Source of the DNA: Actinacidiphila rubida
GTDB taxonomy: Bacteria; Actinomycetota; Actinomycetes; Streptomycetales; Streptomycetaceae
Assembly: GCF_900110255.1 (NCBI RefSeq)
Contig: NZ_FODD01000018.1
Coordinates: 1 to 64,000, forward strand
Direction of reading: 5' to 3'
Length of the DNA stretch: 64,000 nucleotides
Made by a program: the position numbers and the translations under genes. Positions 46,634-55,213 of the stretch are shown here, piece by piece (the stretch's first letter is position 1; each line of letters opens with the position of its first letter). The notes below the pieces were generated by a model. The model ran no database searches. It was not told the DNA's origin and saw only the letters and a list, made by a program, of their open reading frames with translations.

Positions 46634-47887
46634 ATGACCGACAGCCCCCGTGACAGCCGGCACGAGACCGCCGAGGACACGGCCACCGTGCTGCTGTGCG
46701 GGGCCCGGCTCCTCGACGGCCGGACCGTGGACGTACGGCTCAGCGGGCCGCGGATCGAGGCGGTCGGCACCGCGGGCAGCCTCGCGCCGGCGGCCGGCCG
46801 GGGCGGCGCGGCCCCGTCACCCCAGGGGTCCCGGATCGACCTGCGCGGCTATCTGCTGCTGCCCGCCCCCGCCGAACCCCACGCCCACCTCGACCTGGCG
46901 CTGACCGCGGGCGGGCCGCCGTCCGGCGACCCGGAGGACGTGCAGCGCCGCGCGGTCGAGGCGGCCCTGCTGCAGCTCGGCCACGGCGCCACCGCGGTCC
47001 GCTCGCACGTGCGGATCGGCGACGTGCAGGGCCTGCAGGACCTGGAGGCGGTACTCGCCGCCCGCCGGTCCCTGCGCGGCCTGGTCGACGTCCAGGTGGT
47101 CGCCGCCCCGCGCCTGCTCACCGGCACGGCGGGCGCCGACGGGTACGCGATGCTCCGCGACGCGCTGAAGATGGGCGCGACCGCGGCCGGCGGCTGCCCC
47201 GACCTCGACCCGGACCCGAGCGGCTACGCGGAGGCGGTGCTGTCGCTGGCCGCGGAGTTCGGCGTGCCGGTCGACCTGCACACCGCGGCCGACGACCCGG
47301 CGCGGCTGGCCCGGCTCGCGGCGATGGCCGGCGGGATGCGGCCTGGCGTCGTGCTCGGGCCCTGCCACGGACTGGGCGGGCTGCCGGCGCAGGTGGTCGC
47401 CACCGCGGCCGAGCGGCTGGCCGCGGCCGGTGTCACGGTGGCCGCGCTGCCGCAGGGCGGCTGCGCGGTGCTGGGGCGCGGCGGGGTCGCGCCGGTGCGG
47501 ACGCTGCGCGCGGCCGGCGTGCGGGTGTGCGCCGGCAGCGGCGCGCTGGGTGACCTGAGCAACCCGGTGGGCCGCGGGGACCCGATGGAGGCCGCGTTCC
47601 TGCTCGCCTCGCACGGCGCCTGCGGACCGGTCCGGTCCTACGACCTGATCAGCGGTCAGGCGCGGGCCGCACTCGGCCTGCCCGACGTCCGCGTCGAGGC
47701 CGGCTTCCCCGCCGAGCTGCTCGCGGTGCGCGGCGAGAGCGTGGCCGCGGTGCTCTCGCTGGGCTACAGCCGGATCGTCATCCACCGCGGCCGGGTCGTC
47801 TCGCGCACGAGCGCGGTGCGCGAGTACTGCGACTCGGCCGGCGAGACGCCGCTCGACCTCCCACGCCAGTCGCACCGCGAGGCGTAG
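46634..47887 (+). CDS. Amidohydrolase family protein, cytosine deaminase-like, with altered metal/catalytic residues
   Basis: The 417-residue protein has the amidohydrolase layout: N-terminal beta domain, the EPHAHLDLAL metal motif (His83, His85), a DLHTAADD strand and a CHGLGG loop. It is closest in pattern to cytosine deaminase-type enzymes that deaminate pyrimidines or triazines. The usual GSDNxRD catalytic stretch reads GSGALGDLSNPVGRGDP, with Gly where the metal/proton-shuttle Asp normally stands, so activity may be altered. The ATG at 46634 is preceded by GGAGGAGCGCG. The substrate is unknown. Confidence 0.82.
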   Translation: MTDSPRDSRHETAEDTATVLLCGARLLDGRTVDVRLSGPRIEAVGTAGSLAPAAGRGGAAPSPQGSRIDLRGYLLLPAPAEPHAHLDLALTAGGPPSGDPEDVQRRAVEAALLQLGHGATAVRSHVRIGDVQGLQDLEAVLAARRSLRGLVDVQVVAAPRLLTGTAGADGYAMLRDALKMGATAAGGCPDLDPDPSGYAEAVLSLAAEFGVPVDLHTAADDPARLARLAAMAGGMRPGVVLGPCHGLGGLPAQVVATAAERLAAAGVTVAALPQGGCAVLGRGGVAPVRTLRAAGVRVCAGSGALGDLSNPVGRGDPMEAAFLLASHGACGPVRSYDLISGQARAALGLPDVRVEAGFPAELLAVRGESVAAVLSLGYSRIVIHRGRVVSRTSAVREYCDSAGETPLDLPRQSHREA

Positions 47888-47896
47888 CGTCGCGCC

Positions 47897-48556
47897 ATGC
47901 GTACGGTGATCGCAGGTGGACACGGACAGATCGCGCTGCGGCTGGAGCGGTTGCTCACGGCGCGCGGCGACAGCGCCGTCGGGCTGATCCGCAACCCGGC
48001 CCAGGCGGACGACCTCAGGACGGCGGGCGCGGAACCCGTGGTGCTCGACCTGGAGTCGGCGAGCGTCGACCAGGTCGCGGAGGTGCTGCGGGGCGCGGAC
48101 GCGGCGGTGTTCGCGGCCGGCGCGGGCCCCGGCAGCGGCAACGCCCGCAAGCAGACGGTGGACCTGGAGGCGGCCGTGCTGCTGGCCGACGCCGCCGAGC
48201 GGGCGGGCGTGCGCCGCTACGTCATCGTGTCGTCCATGGGCGCGGACGCCCAGGCGGAGCACGCGGACGAGACGCTCGGCATCTACCTGCGCGCCAAGGG
48301 CGCCGCCGACGACGCGATCCGCGCCCGGTCCGGCCTGGACTGGACGGTGCTGCGGCCCGGCGGGCTGCTCGACGACGCGGGCACCGGCCGTGTGCGGCTG
48401 GCGCCCGGTGTCACCCGCGGCAGCGTCCCGCGCGACGACGTCGCCGCGACGCTGATGACGCTGCTGGACACGCCGGCCACCGCCGGGCTGACGCTGGAGC
48501 TGGTCTCCGGCGACACCCCGATCGACGAGGCGGTACGGGCGGCGACGGGCGGCTGA
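47897..48556 (+). CDS. NAD(P)-binding Rossmann protein, atypical SDR
   Basis: The 219-residue protein has the dinucleotide fingerprint GGHGQIA (about 7-13) and a Rossmann fold ending in a C-terminal helix. It resembles the NmrA/YwnB/SDR_a5 group of NAD(P)H-binding proteins, which can be reductases or redox sensors. YVIVSSMGAD stands where the classic SDR Ser is. It starts 9 bases after the amidohydrolase stop, so the two are likely one operon. Confidence 0.88.
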   Translation: MRTVIAGGHGQIALRLERLLTARGDSAVGLIRNPAQADDLRTAGAEPVVLDLESASVDQVAEVLRGADAAVFAAGAGPGSGNARKQTVDLEAAVLLADAAERAGVRRYVIVSSMGADAQAEHADETLGIYLRAKGAADDAIRARSGLDWTVLRPGGLLDDAGTGRVRLAPGVTRGSVPRDDVAATLMTLLDTPATAGLTLELVSGDTPIDEAVRAATGG

Positions 48557-48595
48557 GCCGCAGCCCTCGGCGGGGGCGGGCCGGCCGCGGGTCCC

Positions 48596-48664
48596 CCGGC
48601 GCGTTCACCGGGCGCGGCTCTCCGGCGCGTTCACGGGGCGCGGGTCGCCCGGTGAACGCGCCGG
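48596..48664. terminator. Terminator with a nested direct repeat
   Basis: A perfect 19-bp inverted repeat (48596-48614 with 48646-48664) encloses a third, near-copy of the left arm at 48622-48640. Two alternative hairpins can form. It lies between two convergent genes and is probably a bidirectional terminator. Confidence 0.75.
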
Positions 48665-48670
48665 TGGTGC

Positions 48671-49642
48671 TCACTGGTAGAAGTTGCGCTGCCAGCGGTG
48701 CTTCGCGAGCAGGGCGAGGCGGTCCGCGTCGAGCGGGACGCCGTCGCTGACGGCGGTGTTGCGCTCGACGTTGCGGACGGTGCGCATGCCGGGGATCACC
48801 GTGGAGACCGCGGGTGCGCTGAGCACGAACCGCAGGGCCGTCCCGGGCAGTTCGGCGGTGGTGATGCCCAGGTCGGCGGTCAGCGCGTCGACGTGCGCCT
48901 CCACCTGGGCGGGCCGGTCGCCCTCGAAGTACCGGTTGCGGAAGTCCCCTTCGGGGAACGTGGTGCCGGCCTTCACGGCCCCGGTCAGGCCGCCCTCGTC
49001 GAGGGCGACCCGCACGATGACGCCCACGCCGTGCTCCTGGCAGGCGCCGAACAGCGCGTCGGCGGGCGCCTGGTCGAAGATGTTGTAGATGACCTGCACG
49101 GTGTCGACGACGCCGCTGCGGACGAGGGCCAGCGCGTTGTCCGGCTGGTGGTCGTTGATCGACACCCCGAACAGCCGGATCAGGCCCTGCTGTTTGAGGT
49201 CGGCGACCGTCTCCAGCCAGTCGCCGCGGCCCACCCACTCGTCGCTCCACACGTGGAACTGCAGCACGTCGAAGTGGTCCAGCCCGGCGGCCCGCAGGCT
49301 CGTGCCCAGGCTCTCGCGGATGTGCGTGCCGGGGAACGCGTCGGCCGGGTCGACGCCGTCCGGCGCGGGCCAGATCCCGTTGAGCGGCGGCACCTTGGTG
49401 GCGACCAGCACCTCCTCGTCGCGCCCCGCGCGCTCGCGGACCGCGCGGCCCACGATCCGCTCGCTCTCCCCGTAACCCCGGGCGGTGTCGATGAGGTTCA
49501 CCCCGAGGTCCAGCGCGCGGTGCAGCGCCCGCAGCGACTCGTCCTCGCTGGCCCCCACCCAGGCGGACGCCCCGACCCCCCAGGCCCCGTACCCGATCTC
49601 CGACACCTGCAGGCCGCTGCGGCCCAGCGGGCGATACCGCAT
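48671..49642 (-). CDS. Aldo/keto reductase
   Basis: The 323-residue protein is a TIM-barrel NADPH-dependent oxidoreductase. The tetrad is visible: Asp and Tyr in [13 protein letters not shown], Lys in VLVATKVPP and His in [10 protein letters not shown]. Such enzymes reduce aldehydes and ketones or act as dehydrogenases; the substrate cannot be told. The ATG at 49642 gives [19 protein letters not shown], typical of the family. It converges with the Rossmann protein gene. Confidence 0.92.
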   Translation of the reverse strand: MRYRPLGRSGLQVSEIGYGAWGVGASAWVGASEDESLRALHRALDLGVNLIDTARGYGESERIVGRAVRERAGRDEEVLVATKVPPLNGIWPAPDGVDPADAFPGTHIRESLGTSLRAAGLDHFDVLQFHVWSDEWVGRGDWLETVADLKQQGLIRLFGVSINDHQPDNALALVRSGVVDTVQVIYNIFDQAPADALFGACQEHGVGVIVRVALDEGGLTGAVKAGTTFPEGDFRNRYFEGDRPAQVEAHVDALTADLGITTAELPGTALRFVLSAPAVSTVIPGMRTVRNVERNTAVSDGVPLDADRLALLAKHRWQRNFYQ

Positions 49643-50069
49643 GAGATCTCCTCGCGCGCGTGATCACTTCATCGTCCGGCCGAACATAGCAGCCACGCCT
49701 CTGAGCCCCGTGCCGCACGGAACGTCCTCCGGCACCAGGCGTGGTCGCGCGGGTCCCCCGGCGACGTCGCCGTCCGACCGCACGTCAGGAGCGCCCTGGT
49801 GCGGGGGAACCGCCCGGCCGGAAGGGTGCGGCGCCGGGAGCGGCCGGCACGTCCGGGGCCCGGTGGCGGGCAGAGGTGCGCCCCGCCGACGGGGGCGCGG
49901 CGGGGCGCTGCGAGGGGGGTATGGGGCCACCATGCACCCGCGCGGGGACGGGGGCCATACGCCAATCTGCGCAGAGTGCCGCGTTCCGCGGGGAGGCGCG
50001 GGGGCGTCGGAGTTCCGGAGACGCGCCGGGGACGCGCCGGGGACCCGGCGCAGCGTCCCGGCCGCCGGC
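49643..50069. other. Intergenic region upstream of the aldo/keto reductase
   Basis: About 430 bases between two minus-strand genes. I find no conserved coding frame, RNA gene or strong hairpin. It presumably carries the promoter of the reductase. Confidence 0.4.
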
Positions 50070-50588
50070 TCAGAAGCCCCTGCACTGGGCCGCGGAGTGC
50101 GGGCCGGACGCGGTCGCGGTGTACGTCTTGCCGTCGGCGACGACGGTGCAGCTCGCGGTGCCGCCGGACGCGCCCAGCGTCACGGTCAGGGCGCCGCCGT
50201 GGGTGAAGCCGTCGGTGGTGATCACCTTGTTCCAGGGCAGCGTCGCCGCAGTCACCTTGGTCTGGGAGATGACCTGGTTGTCGTACGTGGAGTACGCGAT
50301 GCCCACGGAGTGCGCGGTGCCGGTGACGGAGTACCGCACGGTGACGGACTGGGTGGCCTGGTGGTTGGCGCTCACGGCGAGCGCCGTGATGGCGCCGACG
50401 ATCAGCAGCGCCAGCAGACCCACCACCCACGGCCACTTGCGCCGGGGCGGCGGAGTGAGGTGGTGACCGCCCGGCGGAGGCACCCCGGGCCCCTCCGCGG
50501 CCACGGGCTGGGCCGCTGCCGGCTCGGGCTCCGGCTCCGGCTCCGGTCGCACGTCCTGCGCCTCCTCCGGCGACGTGGGCTCACTCAT
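50070..50588 (-). CDS. MmpS-like membrane-anchored protein
   Basis: The 172-residue protein has a Pro/Glu-rich cytoplasmic N-terminus (about 1-48), one membrane helix (about 52-74) and an extracellular beta-sandwich (about 78-172) with VTVRYSVTGTAHSVGIAYSTYDNQ and LPWNKVITTDG. This matches the MmpS family, accessory proteins of MmpL lipid exporters in mycobacteria. Cys near residues 148 and 169 may form a disulfide. No MmpL gene is adjacent, so it may act alone or with a partner elsewhere. Confidence 0.8.
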   Translation of the reverse strand: MSEPTSPEEAQDVRPEPEPEPEPAAAQPVAAEGPGVPPPGGHHLTPPPRRKWPWVVGLLALLIVGAITALAVSANHQATQSVTVRYSVTGTAHSVGIAYSTYDNQVISQTKVTAATLPWNKVITTDGFTHGGALTVTLGASGGTASCTVVADGKTYTATASGPHSAAQCRGF

Positions 50589-50708
50589 GCCTCAAGCGTG
50601 CGACGCCCGGCCCGGTCCTGCGACCCGAGCGCCCCGCCGCACCCGGCCCTCGCCGGCCCCGGGCCCGCGATTCGCCGCGGCCCCCCACCACGCTCGCCAC
50701 GCCAACGG

Positions 50709-50753
50709 AAAAACCCTCCCCGATCCAGCATTCCTGCTGGTCGAAGAGGGTTT
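50709..50753 (-). terminator. Terminator after tRNA-Tyr
   Basis: Outer arms (50711-50718 with 50746-50753) and inner arms (50725-50730 with 50735-50740) form an interrupted hairpin followed by a T-run on the minus strand. Confidence 0.8.
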
Positions 50754-50765
50754 CCCTCTACCATG

Positions 50766-50847
50766 TGGCGGCACGTGGATTCGAACCACGGTAGGCTAAG
50801 CCGACGGATTTACAGTCCGCTCCCATTGGCCACTCGGGCATACCGCC
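50766..50847 (-). tRNA. tRNA-Tyr (GTA anticodon)
   Basis: The 82-base class II tRNA has acceptor GGCGGTA/TGCCGCC, anticodon loop CTGTAAA with GTA, a long variable arm and T arm CGTGGTTCGAATCCACG. The CCA end is not encoded. Confidence 0.96.
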
Positions 50848-51092
50848 ATGGGATGACGCCTTGGAAGCGGCCCTCAGGGCCCCGCTCCGTGGCGACGACG
50901 TAAACGATACCCGATGCGCGGGGGTGGTTCGCCACCGGATTGATCAGGGCTTCGCGGGGGGCGGGTGGCTAGGCTTCGGGGTGGCGGCGCCGGGTCCGGG
51001 AGACCGGGGGCGGGGCCGCGGCCGGCGCGCTGGTGCCGGCGCCGGAGAAGTAGCAGGGAACACAGGGAACACAGCCAAGGAGCCCACTGAAC

Positions 51093-51581
51093 ATGGCCGA
51101 CTCCAGTTTCGACATCGTCTCGAAGGTCGAGCGGCAGGAGGTCGACAACGCCCTCAACCAGGCCGCCAAGGAGATCTCCCAGCGGTACGACTTCAAGAAC
51201 GTCGGGGCGTCGATCTCGTGGTCGGGCGAGAAGATCCTGATGGAGGCGAACTCCGAGGAGCGCGTGAAGGCGATCCTCGACGTCTTCGAGACCAAGCTCG
51301 TCAAGCGCGGCATCTCGCTGAAGGCGCTGGACGCGGGCGAACCGCAGCTCTCGGGCAAGGAGTACAAGATCTTCGCGTCCATCGAGGAGGGCATCTCCCA
51401 GGAGAACGCGAAGAAGGTCGCGAAGATCATCCGCGACGAGGGCCCGAAGGGCGTCAAGGCCCAGGTCCAGGGCGACGAGCTGCGGGTCAGCTCGAAGAGC
51501 CGGGACGACCTCCAGGCCGTCCAGGCGCTACTGAAGGGCAAGGATCTGGACTTCGCCCTCCAGTTCGTCAACTACCGGTGA
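51093..51581 (+). CDS. YajQ family nucleotide-binding protein
   Basis: The 162-residue protein starts [19 protein letters not shown] and contains [18 protein letters not shown] and the C-terminal [25 protein letters not shown], the hallmarks of the family. In Xanthomonas and Pseudomonas a member binds cyclic di-GMP and affects transcription; the role in actinobacteria is less clear. AAGGAG 10 bases before the ATG supports the start. It stands alone after tRNA-Tyr on the opposite strand. Confidence 0.95.
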   Translation: MADSSFDIVSKVERQEVDNALNQAAKEISQRYDFKNVGASISWSGEKILMEANSEERVKAILDVFETKLVKRGISLKALDAGEPQLSGKEYKIFASIEEGISQENAKKVAKIIRDEGPKGVKAQVQGDELRVSSKSRDDLQAVQALLKGKDLDFALQFVNYR

Positions 51582-51671
51582 CGCGGTCCCCGGGGCGGCG
51601 GCTCGCCACCGCCCCGGGCGCGGAGACCCGCACGAGAACCGGCGCCCGCGCGGGTGCCCGCTCGGGCGGTG

Positions 51672-52130
51672 TCACGCGGCGGTGAGCTCCTTGACGACGC
51701 GCAGCGCGTCGTCCACGTGGGCGCCGATGTTCGTCATGGACGAGAAGACGTGCCGGATCACGCCCTCGCCGTCGATGACGTAGGTGATGCGCCCGGGCAT
51801 GACGCCGAGGGTGGTGGCGCCGTACTGCTTGCGCACCGCGCGGTCCTTGTCGGACAGCAGCGTGAAGGGCAGTTCGTGGCGGCCGGCGAACTTCTCGTGC
51901 GACTCGACGGTGTCGGAGCTGACCCCGATCACCTCGGCGCCGGCGTCGGTGAAGCTCTCGTAGCCGTCGCGGAAGCTGCACGCCTCCGCGGTGCAGCCGC
52001 GGGTGTTGTCCTTGGGGTAGAAGTACAGCACCACGACCTTGCCGGACAGCCTCTCGCTGAGCGTGACCGGCGTCCCCGACTGGTCGGGGAGGGTGAAGTC
52101 CGGTGCCCTGTCGCCGACTTGCAGGCTCAT
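51672..52130 (-). CDS. bcp: Thiol peroxidase Bcp (AhpC/TSA peroxiredoxin)
   Basis: Peroxiredoxins reduce peroxides via a reactive Cys. The 152-residue protein has the active-site stretch KDNTRGCTAEACSFRD: the peroxidatic Cys is at about 46 and the resolving Cys at about 51, the five-residue spacing of atypical 2-Cys Bcp. I chose the ATG at 52130, 6 bases after AGGAG; an ATG two codons upstream lies directly on that site. The gene is monocistronic-looking, with YccF upstream on the same strand. Confidence 0.94.
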   Translation of the reverse strand: MSLQVGDRAPDFTLPDQSGTPVTLSERLSGKVVVLYFYPKDNTRGCTAEACSFRDGYESFTDAGAEVIGVSSDTVESHEKFAGRHELPFTLLSDKDRAVRKQYGATTLGVMPGRITYVIDGEGVIRHVFSSMTNIGAHVDDALRVVKELTAA

Positions 52131-52231
52131 CGCCATCTCCTAGAGGTCGCGGCCGCGGCGGGGGAACCGCGGCTCGCAGCCATCCTCGCGCATCTGCGGC
52201 GACGCCTGAACCGGGGCGTGGGGACCGCCGC

Positions 52232-52624
52232 TCAGCGCGTGGCGAACGGGCGATCGCTCGGCACGATCTCCTTGCCCAGCGGCATCAGCGACAGCGGGAT
52301 CAGCTTGAAGTTCGCGATGCCGAACGGGATCCCGATGATGGTGAGGCACAGGGCGATGCCGGTGAAGATGTGCCCGAGGGCCAGCCACCAGCCGGCGAGG
52401 ATCACCCACAGCACGTTGCCGACGAGCGAGCCCGCGCCGGCGTCCCGGCGGTCGACCGCGGTGTAGCCGAACGGCCAGAGCGCGTACACGCCGATGCGGA
52501 ACGCCGCGATGCCGAACGGGATGCCGATGATGGTGATGCACAGGATCAGCCCGGCGAGGAAGTAGCCCAGGCACATCCACAGGCCGCACAGCACCAGCCA
52601 GATGATGTTGAGGATCGTCTTCAT
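52232..52624 (-). CDS. YccF family membrane protein
   Basis: The 130-residue protein has four hydrophobic helices and two copies of the family repeat: [17 protein letters not shown] (about 28-44) and [17 protein letters not shown] (about 93-109). Its function is unknown; members are small integral membrane proteins found broadly in bacteria. Its ATG overlaps the htpX stop (ATGA), so the two are translationally coupled, hinting at a shared role in membrane quality control. Confidence 0.93.
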   Translation of the reverse strand: MKTILNIIWLVLCGLWMCLGYFLAGLILCITIIGIPFGIAAFRIGVYALWPFGYTAVDRRDAGAGSLVGNVLWVILAGWWLALGHIFTGIALCLTIIGIPFGIANFKLIPLSLMPLGKEIVPSDRPFATR

Positions 52625-53481
52625 CGTGTCGGCCCTGCCATTTCCTGGAGTCGCTTGATGCGATCGGCCATGGGCGGGTGCGTGGAGAACAGTCGCGAGA
52701 CGTCGCCGGGGCGGAACGGGTTGGCGATCATCAGGTGGCTGGTGGTCTCCAGCTCCGGGCGGGGCTGCAGCGGCAGCTGCTTGGTACCCGCCTCCAGCTT
52801 GTGCAGTGCCGAGGCCAGCGCGAGCGGGTCGCCGGTGAGGCGGGCCCCGGACGCGTCGGCCTCGTACTCCCGGGATCGGGAGACGGCCAGCTGGATGAGG
52901 GAGGCAGCGATCGGGCCGAGGATCACCAGCAGGAGTGCGCCGATGATGCCGGGGCCCTCGTCGTCGTCGGAGCGGCCGATCGGAAGGAAGATCGCGAACT
53001 GGGCCAGGAAGACGATCGCCGAGGCGAGCGCGCCGGCAACCGAGGAGATGAGGATGTCCCGGTTGTAGACGTGGCTCAGTTCGTGGCCGAGGACGCCCCG
53101 CAGTTCCCGCTCGTCGAGGATGGCGAGGATGCCGGAGGTGCAGCAGACCGCGGCGTTGCGCGGGTTGCGCCCGGTCGCGAAGGCGTTGGGCGCGTCCGTG
53201 GGCGATATGTACAGCCGCGGCATCGGCTGGCGTGCGCTGGTGGAGAGCTCGCGGACGATCCGGTACAGCTCCGGCGCCTCGAACTCGCTGACCGGCCGGG
53301 CGCGCATTGCCCTGAGCGCCAGCTTGTCGCTGTTCCAGTAGGCGTACGCGTTGGTGGCCAGGGCGACGACGAGCGCGATGATCAGTCCCGTCCGGCCGAA
53401 CAGGCTGCCGATGAACAGGATGAACGCTGACAGAAGGCCGAGAAGTACGGCGGTCTTCAACCCGTTGTGCCGGCTGTGCAC
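52621..53481 (-). CDS. htpX: Membrane zinc metalloprotease HtpX
   Basis: HtpX degrades misfolded membrane proteins. The GTG at 53481, with GGAGG 8 bases upstream, gives 286 residues starting [15 protein letters not shown]; the longer frame upstream is not conserved. Two N-terminal membrane helices (about 8-50) precede the zinc motif HELSH (in [11 protein letters not shown]), a central pair of helices (about 150-200) and the third ligand in [11 protein letters not shown]. It is coupled to the downstream YccF gene. Confidence 0.95.
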   Translation of the reverse strand: MHSRHNGLKTAVLLGLLSAFILFIGSLFGRTGLIIALVVALATNAYAYWNSDKLALRAMRARPVSEFEAPELYRIVRELSTSARQPMPRLYISPTDAPNAFATGRNPRNAAVCCTSGILAILDERELRGVLGHELSHVYNRDILISSVAGALASAIVFLAQFAIFLPIGRSDDDEGPGIIGALLLVILGPIAASLIQLAVSRSREYEADASGARLTGDPLALASALHKLEAGTKQLPLQPRPELETTSHLMIANPFRPGDVSRLFSTHPPMADRIKRLQEMAGPTR

Positions 53482-53641
53482 GGTGCGCCCTCCAAGGTGT
53501 GCTGCGGGGGTACCTCCCCCTTCAGGAGAACCTTTTGCCTTGGTCAACGCCACCCGAGCGCCGTTAGTTCCCTTGTGCGCACGCTGCGCGACCACCTCGC
53601 CGGTCCCGGGTGTCGCCGATCGCCACGACGGTACCGCCGGA

Positions 53642-55213
53642 TCACAGCAGCGTGCCCTGCGCGTAGCGCAGGACGAGCTGCGGTGCCCCGGACAGGGCGA
53701 TGCCCGCGACGGCGGTGAGGGCGATGGCGACGGCGAGCGCGACGGGCGTCCCGGCGGCCGCGGCAGGGCCCTGTACGGCCGCGGGGCCGGTCGCGGAGGG
53801 GCCTTCGGCGGCGGGCGCCAGGCCCGCCGGGGCGGCGTCCGCTTCCGTACGGGTGAACAGCAGGGCGGTCCACCGGACGTAGTACACCAGGGCGATCACG
53901 ACGTTGACGGCCATGATGACGGCGAGCCAGCCGTGCTGGGCGCCGACCGCGGAGGAGAACACGGCGACCTTGGCGAACAGCCCGATGACGCCCGGCGGCA
54001 GGCCGGCCAGGCACAGCAGGAAGAAGGCGAGGGCGAGGGCGGCCGCCGGACGGCGGGCGTACAGCCCGCGGTAGTCGGTGAGCCGGCCGCGCGGGGCGCC
54101 GCGGGTCACGAGAGCGGCGACCGCGAACGCGCCGAGGTTCACCACCCCGTACATCAGCGCGTACGCGACGGTCGTGCCGATCTCGTGCGCCGGGTCGGCG
54201 GCGGACGCGGCGGCGGCCATCGGCACCAGCAGGTAACCGGCCTGGCCGATGGACGACCAGGCGAGCAGCCGGACGGCGCTGCGGTCGGCCCCGGGCCGCT
54301 GCCGCAGGGCGCCGACGTTGCCGACCGTCATGGTGAGGGCGGCGAGCACGCCGAGCGCCGGGCCCCACACGTCGTCATAGGGGCGGAACGCGATGACCGT
54401 CAGCAGGATCAGGCCGGAGAAGCCGGCCGACTTGCCGACCACCGACAGGTAGGCGGCGACGGGCAGCGGCGCGCCCGCGTAGGTGTCGGGCACCCAGAAG
54501 TGGAAGGGCGCGGCCGCCAGCTTGAAGGCGAAGCCGACCAGGGTGAGCGCGACGCCGGCCTTCGCGAGGTGCTCCAGCTGGCCGGGCGCGGTGGTCAGGC
54601 CGTGGGCGACGCCCGCCAGGTTGACGGTGCCGGTGGCGGCGTAGACGAAGCTGATGCCGAGCAGCGACACGGCGGTGGCGACGACCGAGGACAGGAAGAA
54701 CTTCAGGGCGGCCTCGCTGGCCAGCCGGTCGCCGCGGCGCAGCGCGACGAGCGCGAAGGCGGGCAGCGTGGTGACCTCCAGCGCCACGACGAGCGTGATG
54801 AGGTCGCGGGAGGCGGGCAGCAGGGCGCCGCCGGCGGCCGAGGACAGCAGCAGGAACCAGTACTCGCCGCCGGGCAGCTCGTCGGTGGCGTCCGTGGTGC
54901 CGGTGGCCAGCGACAGCAGCGCGGTGAGCAGCGCGCCGCCGAGCACCAGCGCCTGGATCACCAGCGCGAAGTGGTCGGCGGCGTAGGAGCAGGACGCGCC
55001 GGGGGTCTGGCAGAAGGTGCTGCGGTGGCCGTCGCGGAGCGGGATCAGGGTGAGCCCGGCGGCCAGCAGCCCGGCGGCGGTCAGCCAGCCGAGCAGGGCC
55101 TTGCGGGCGGGCGGCAGGAACAGGTCGGCGACGAGGACCGCGAGGGCCAGCGCGGCCGGGATCACCACCGGTGTGAGGGCCACCCAGTCGACGGACTGCA
55201 CGAGCGAGGGCAT
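53642..55213 (-). CDS. nuoN: NADH-quinone oxidoreductase-type subunit N
   Basis: NuoN is one of three antiporter-like membrane subunits that pump protons in complex I. The 523-residue protein has about 14 helices, a Lys within [23 protein letters not shown], and the end [18 protein letters not shown]. An Ala/Pro-rich stretch of about 30 residues sits before the last helix. The ATG at 55213 overlaps the nuoM stop by one base. It is the last gene of the partial nuo operon. Confidence 0.95.
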   Translation of the reverse strand: MPSLVQSVDWVALTPVVIPAALALAVLVADLFLPPARKALLGWLTAAGLLAAGLTLIPLRDGHRSTFCQTPGASCSYAADHFALVIQALVLGGALLTALLSLATGTTDATDELPGGEYWFLLLSSAAGGALLPASRDLITLVVALEVTTLPAFALVALRRGDRLASEAALKFFLSSVVATAVSLLGISFVYAATGTVNLAGVAHGLTTAPGQLEHLAKAGVALTLVGFAFKLAAAPFHFWVPDTYAGAPLPVAAYLSVVGKSAGFSGLILLTVIAFRPYDDVWGPALGVLAALTMTVGNVGALRQRPGADRSAVRLLAWSSIGQAGYLLVPMAAAASAADPAHEIGTTVAYALMYGVVNLGAFAVAALVTRGAPRGRLTDYRGLYARRPAAALALAFFLLCLAGLPPGVIGLFAKVAVFSSAVGAQHGWLAVIMAVNVVIALVYYVRWTALLFTRTEADAAPAGLAPAAEGPSATGPAAVQGPAAAAGTPVALAVAIALTAVAGIALSGAPQLVLRYAQGTLL

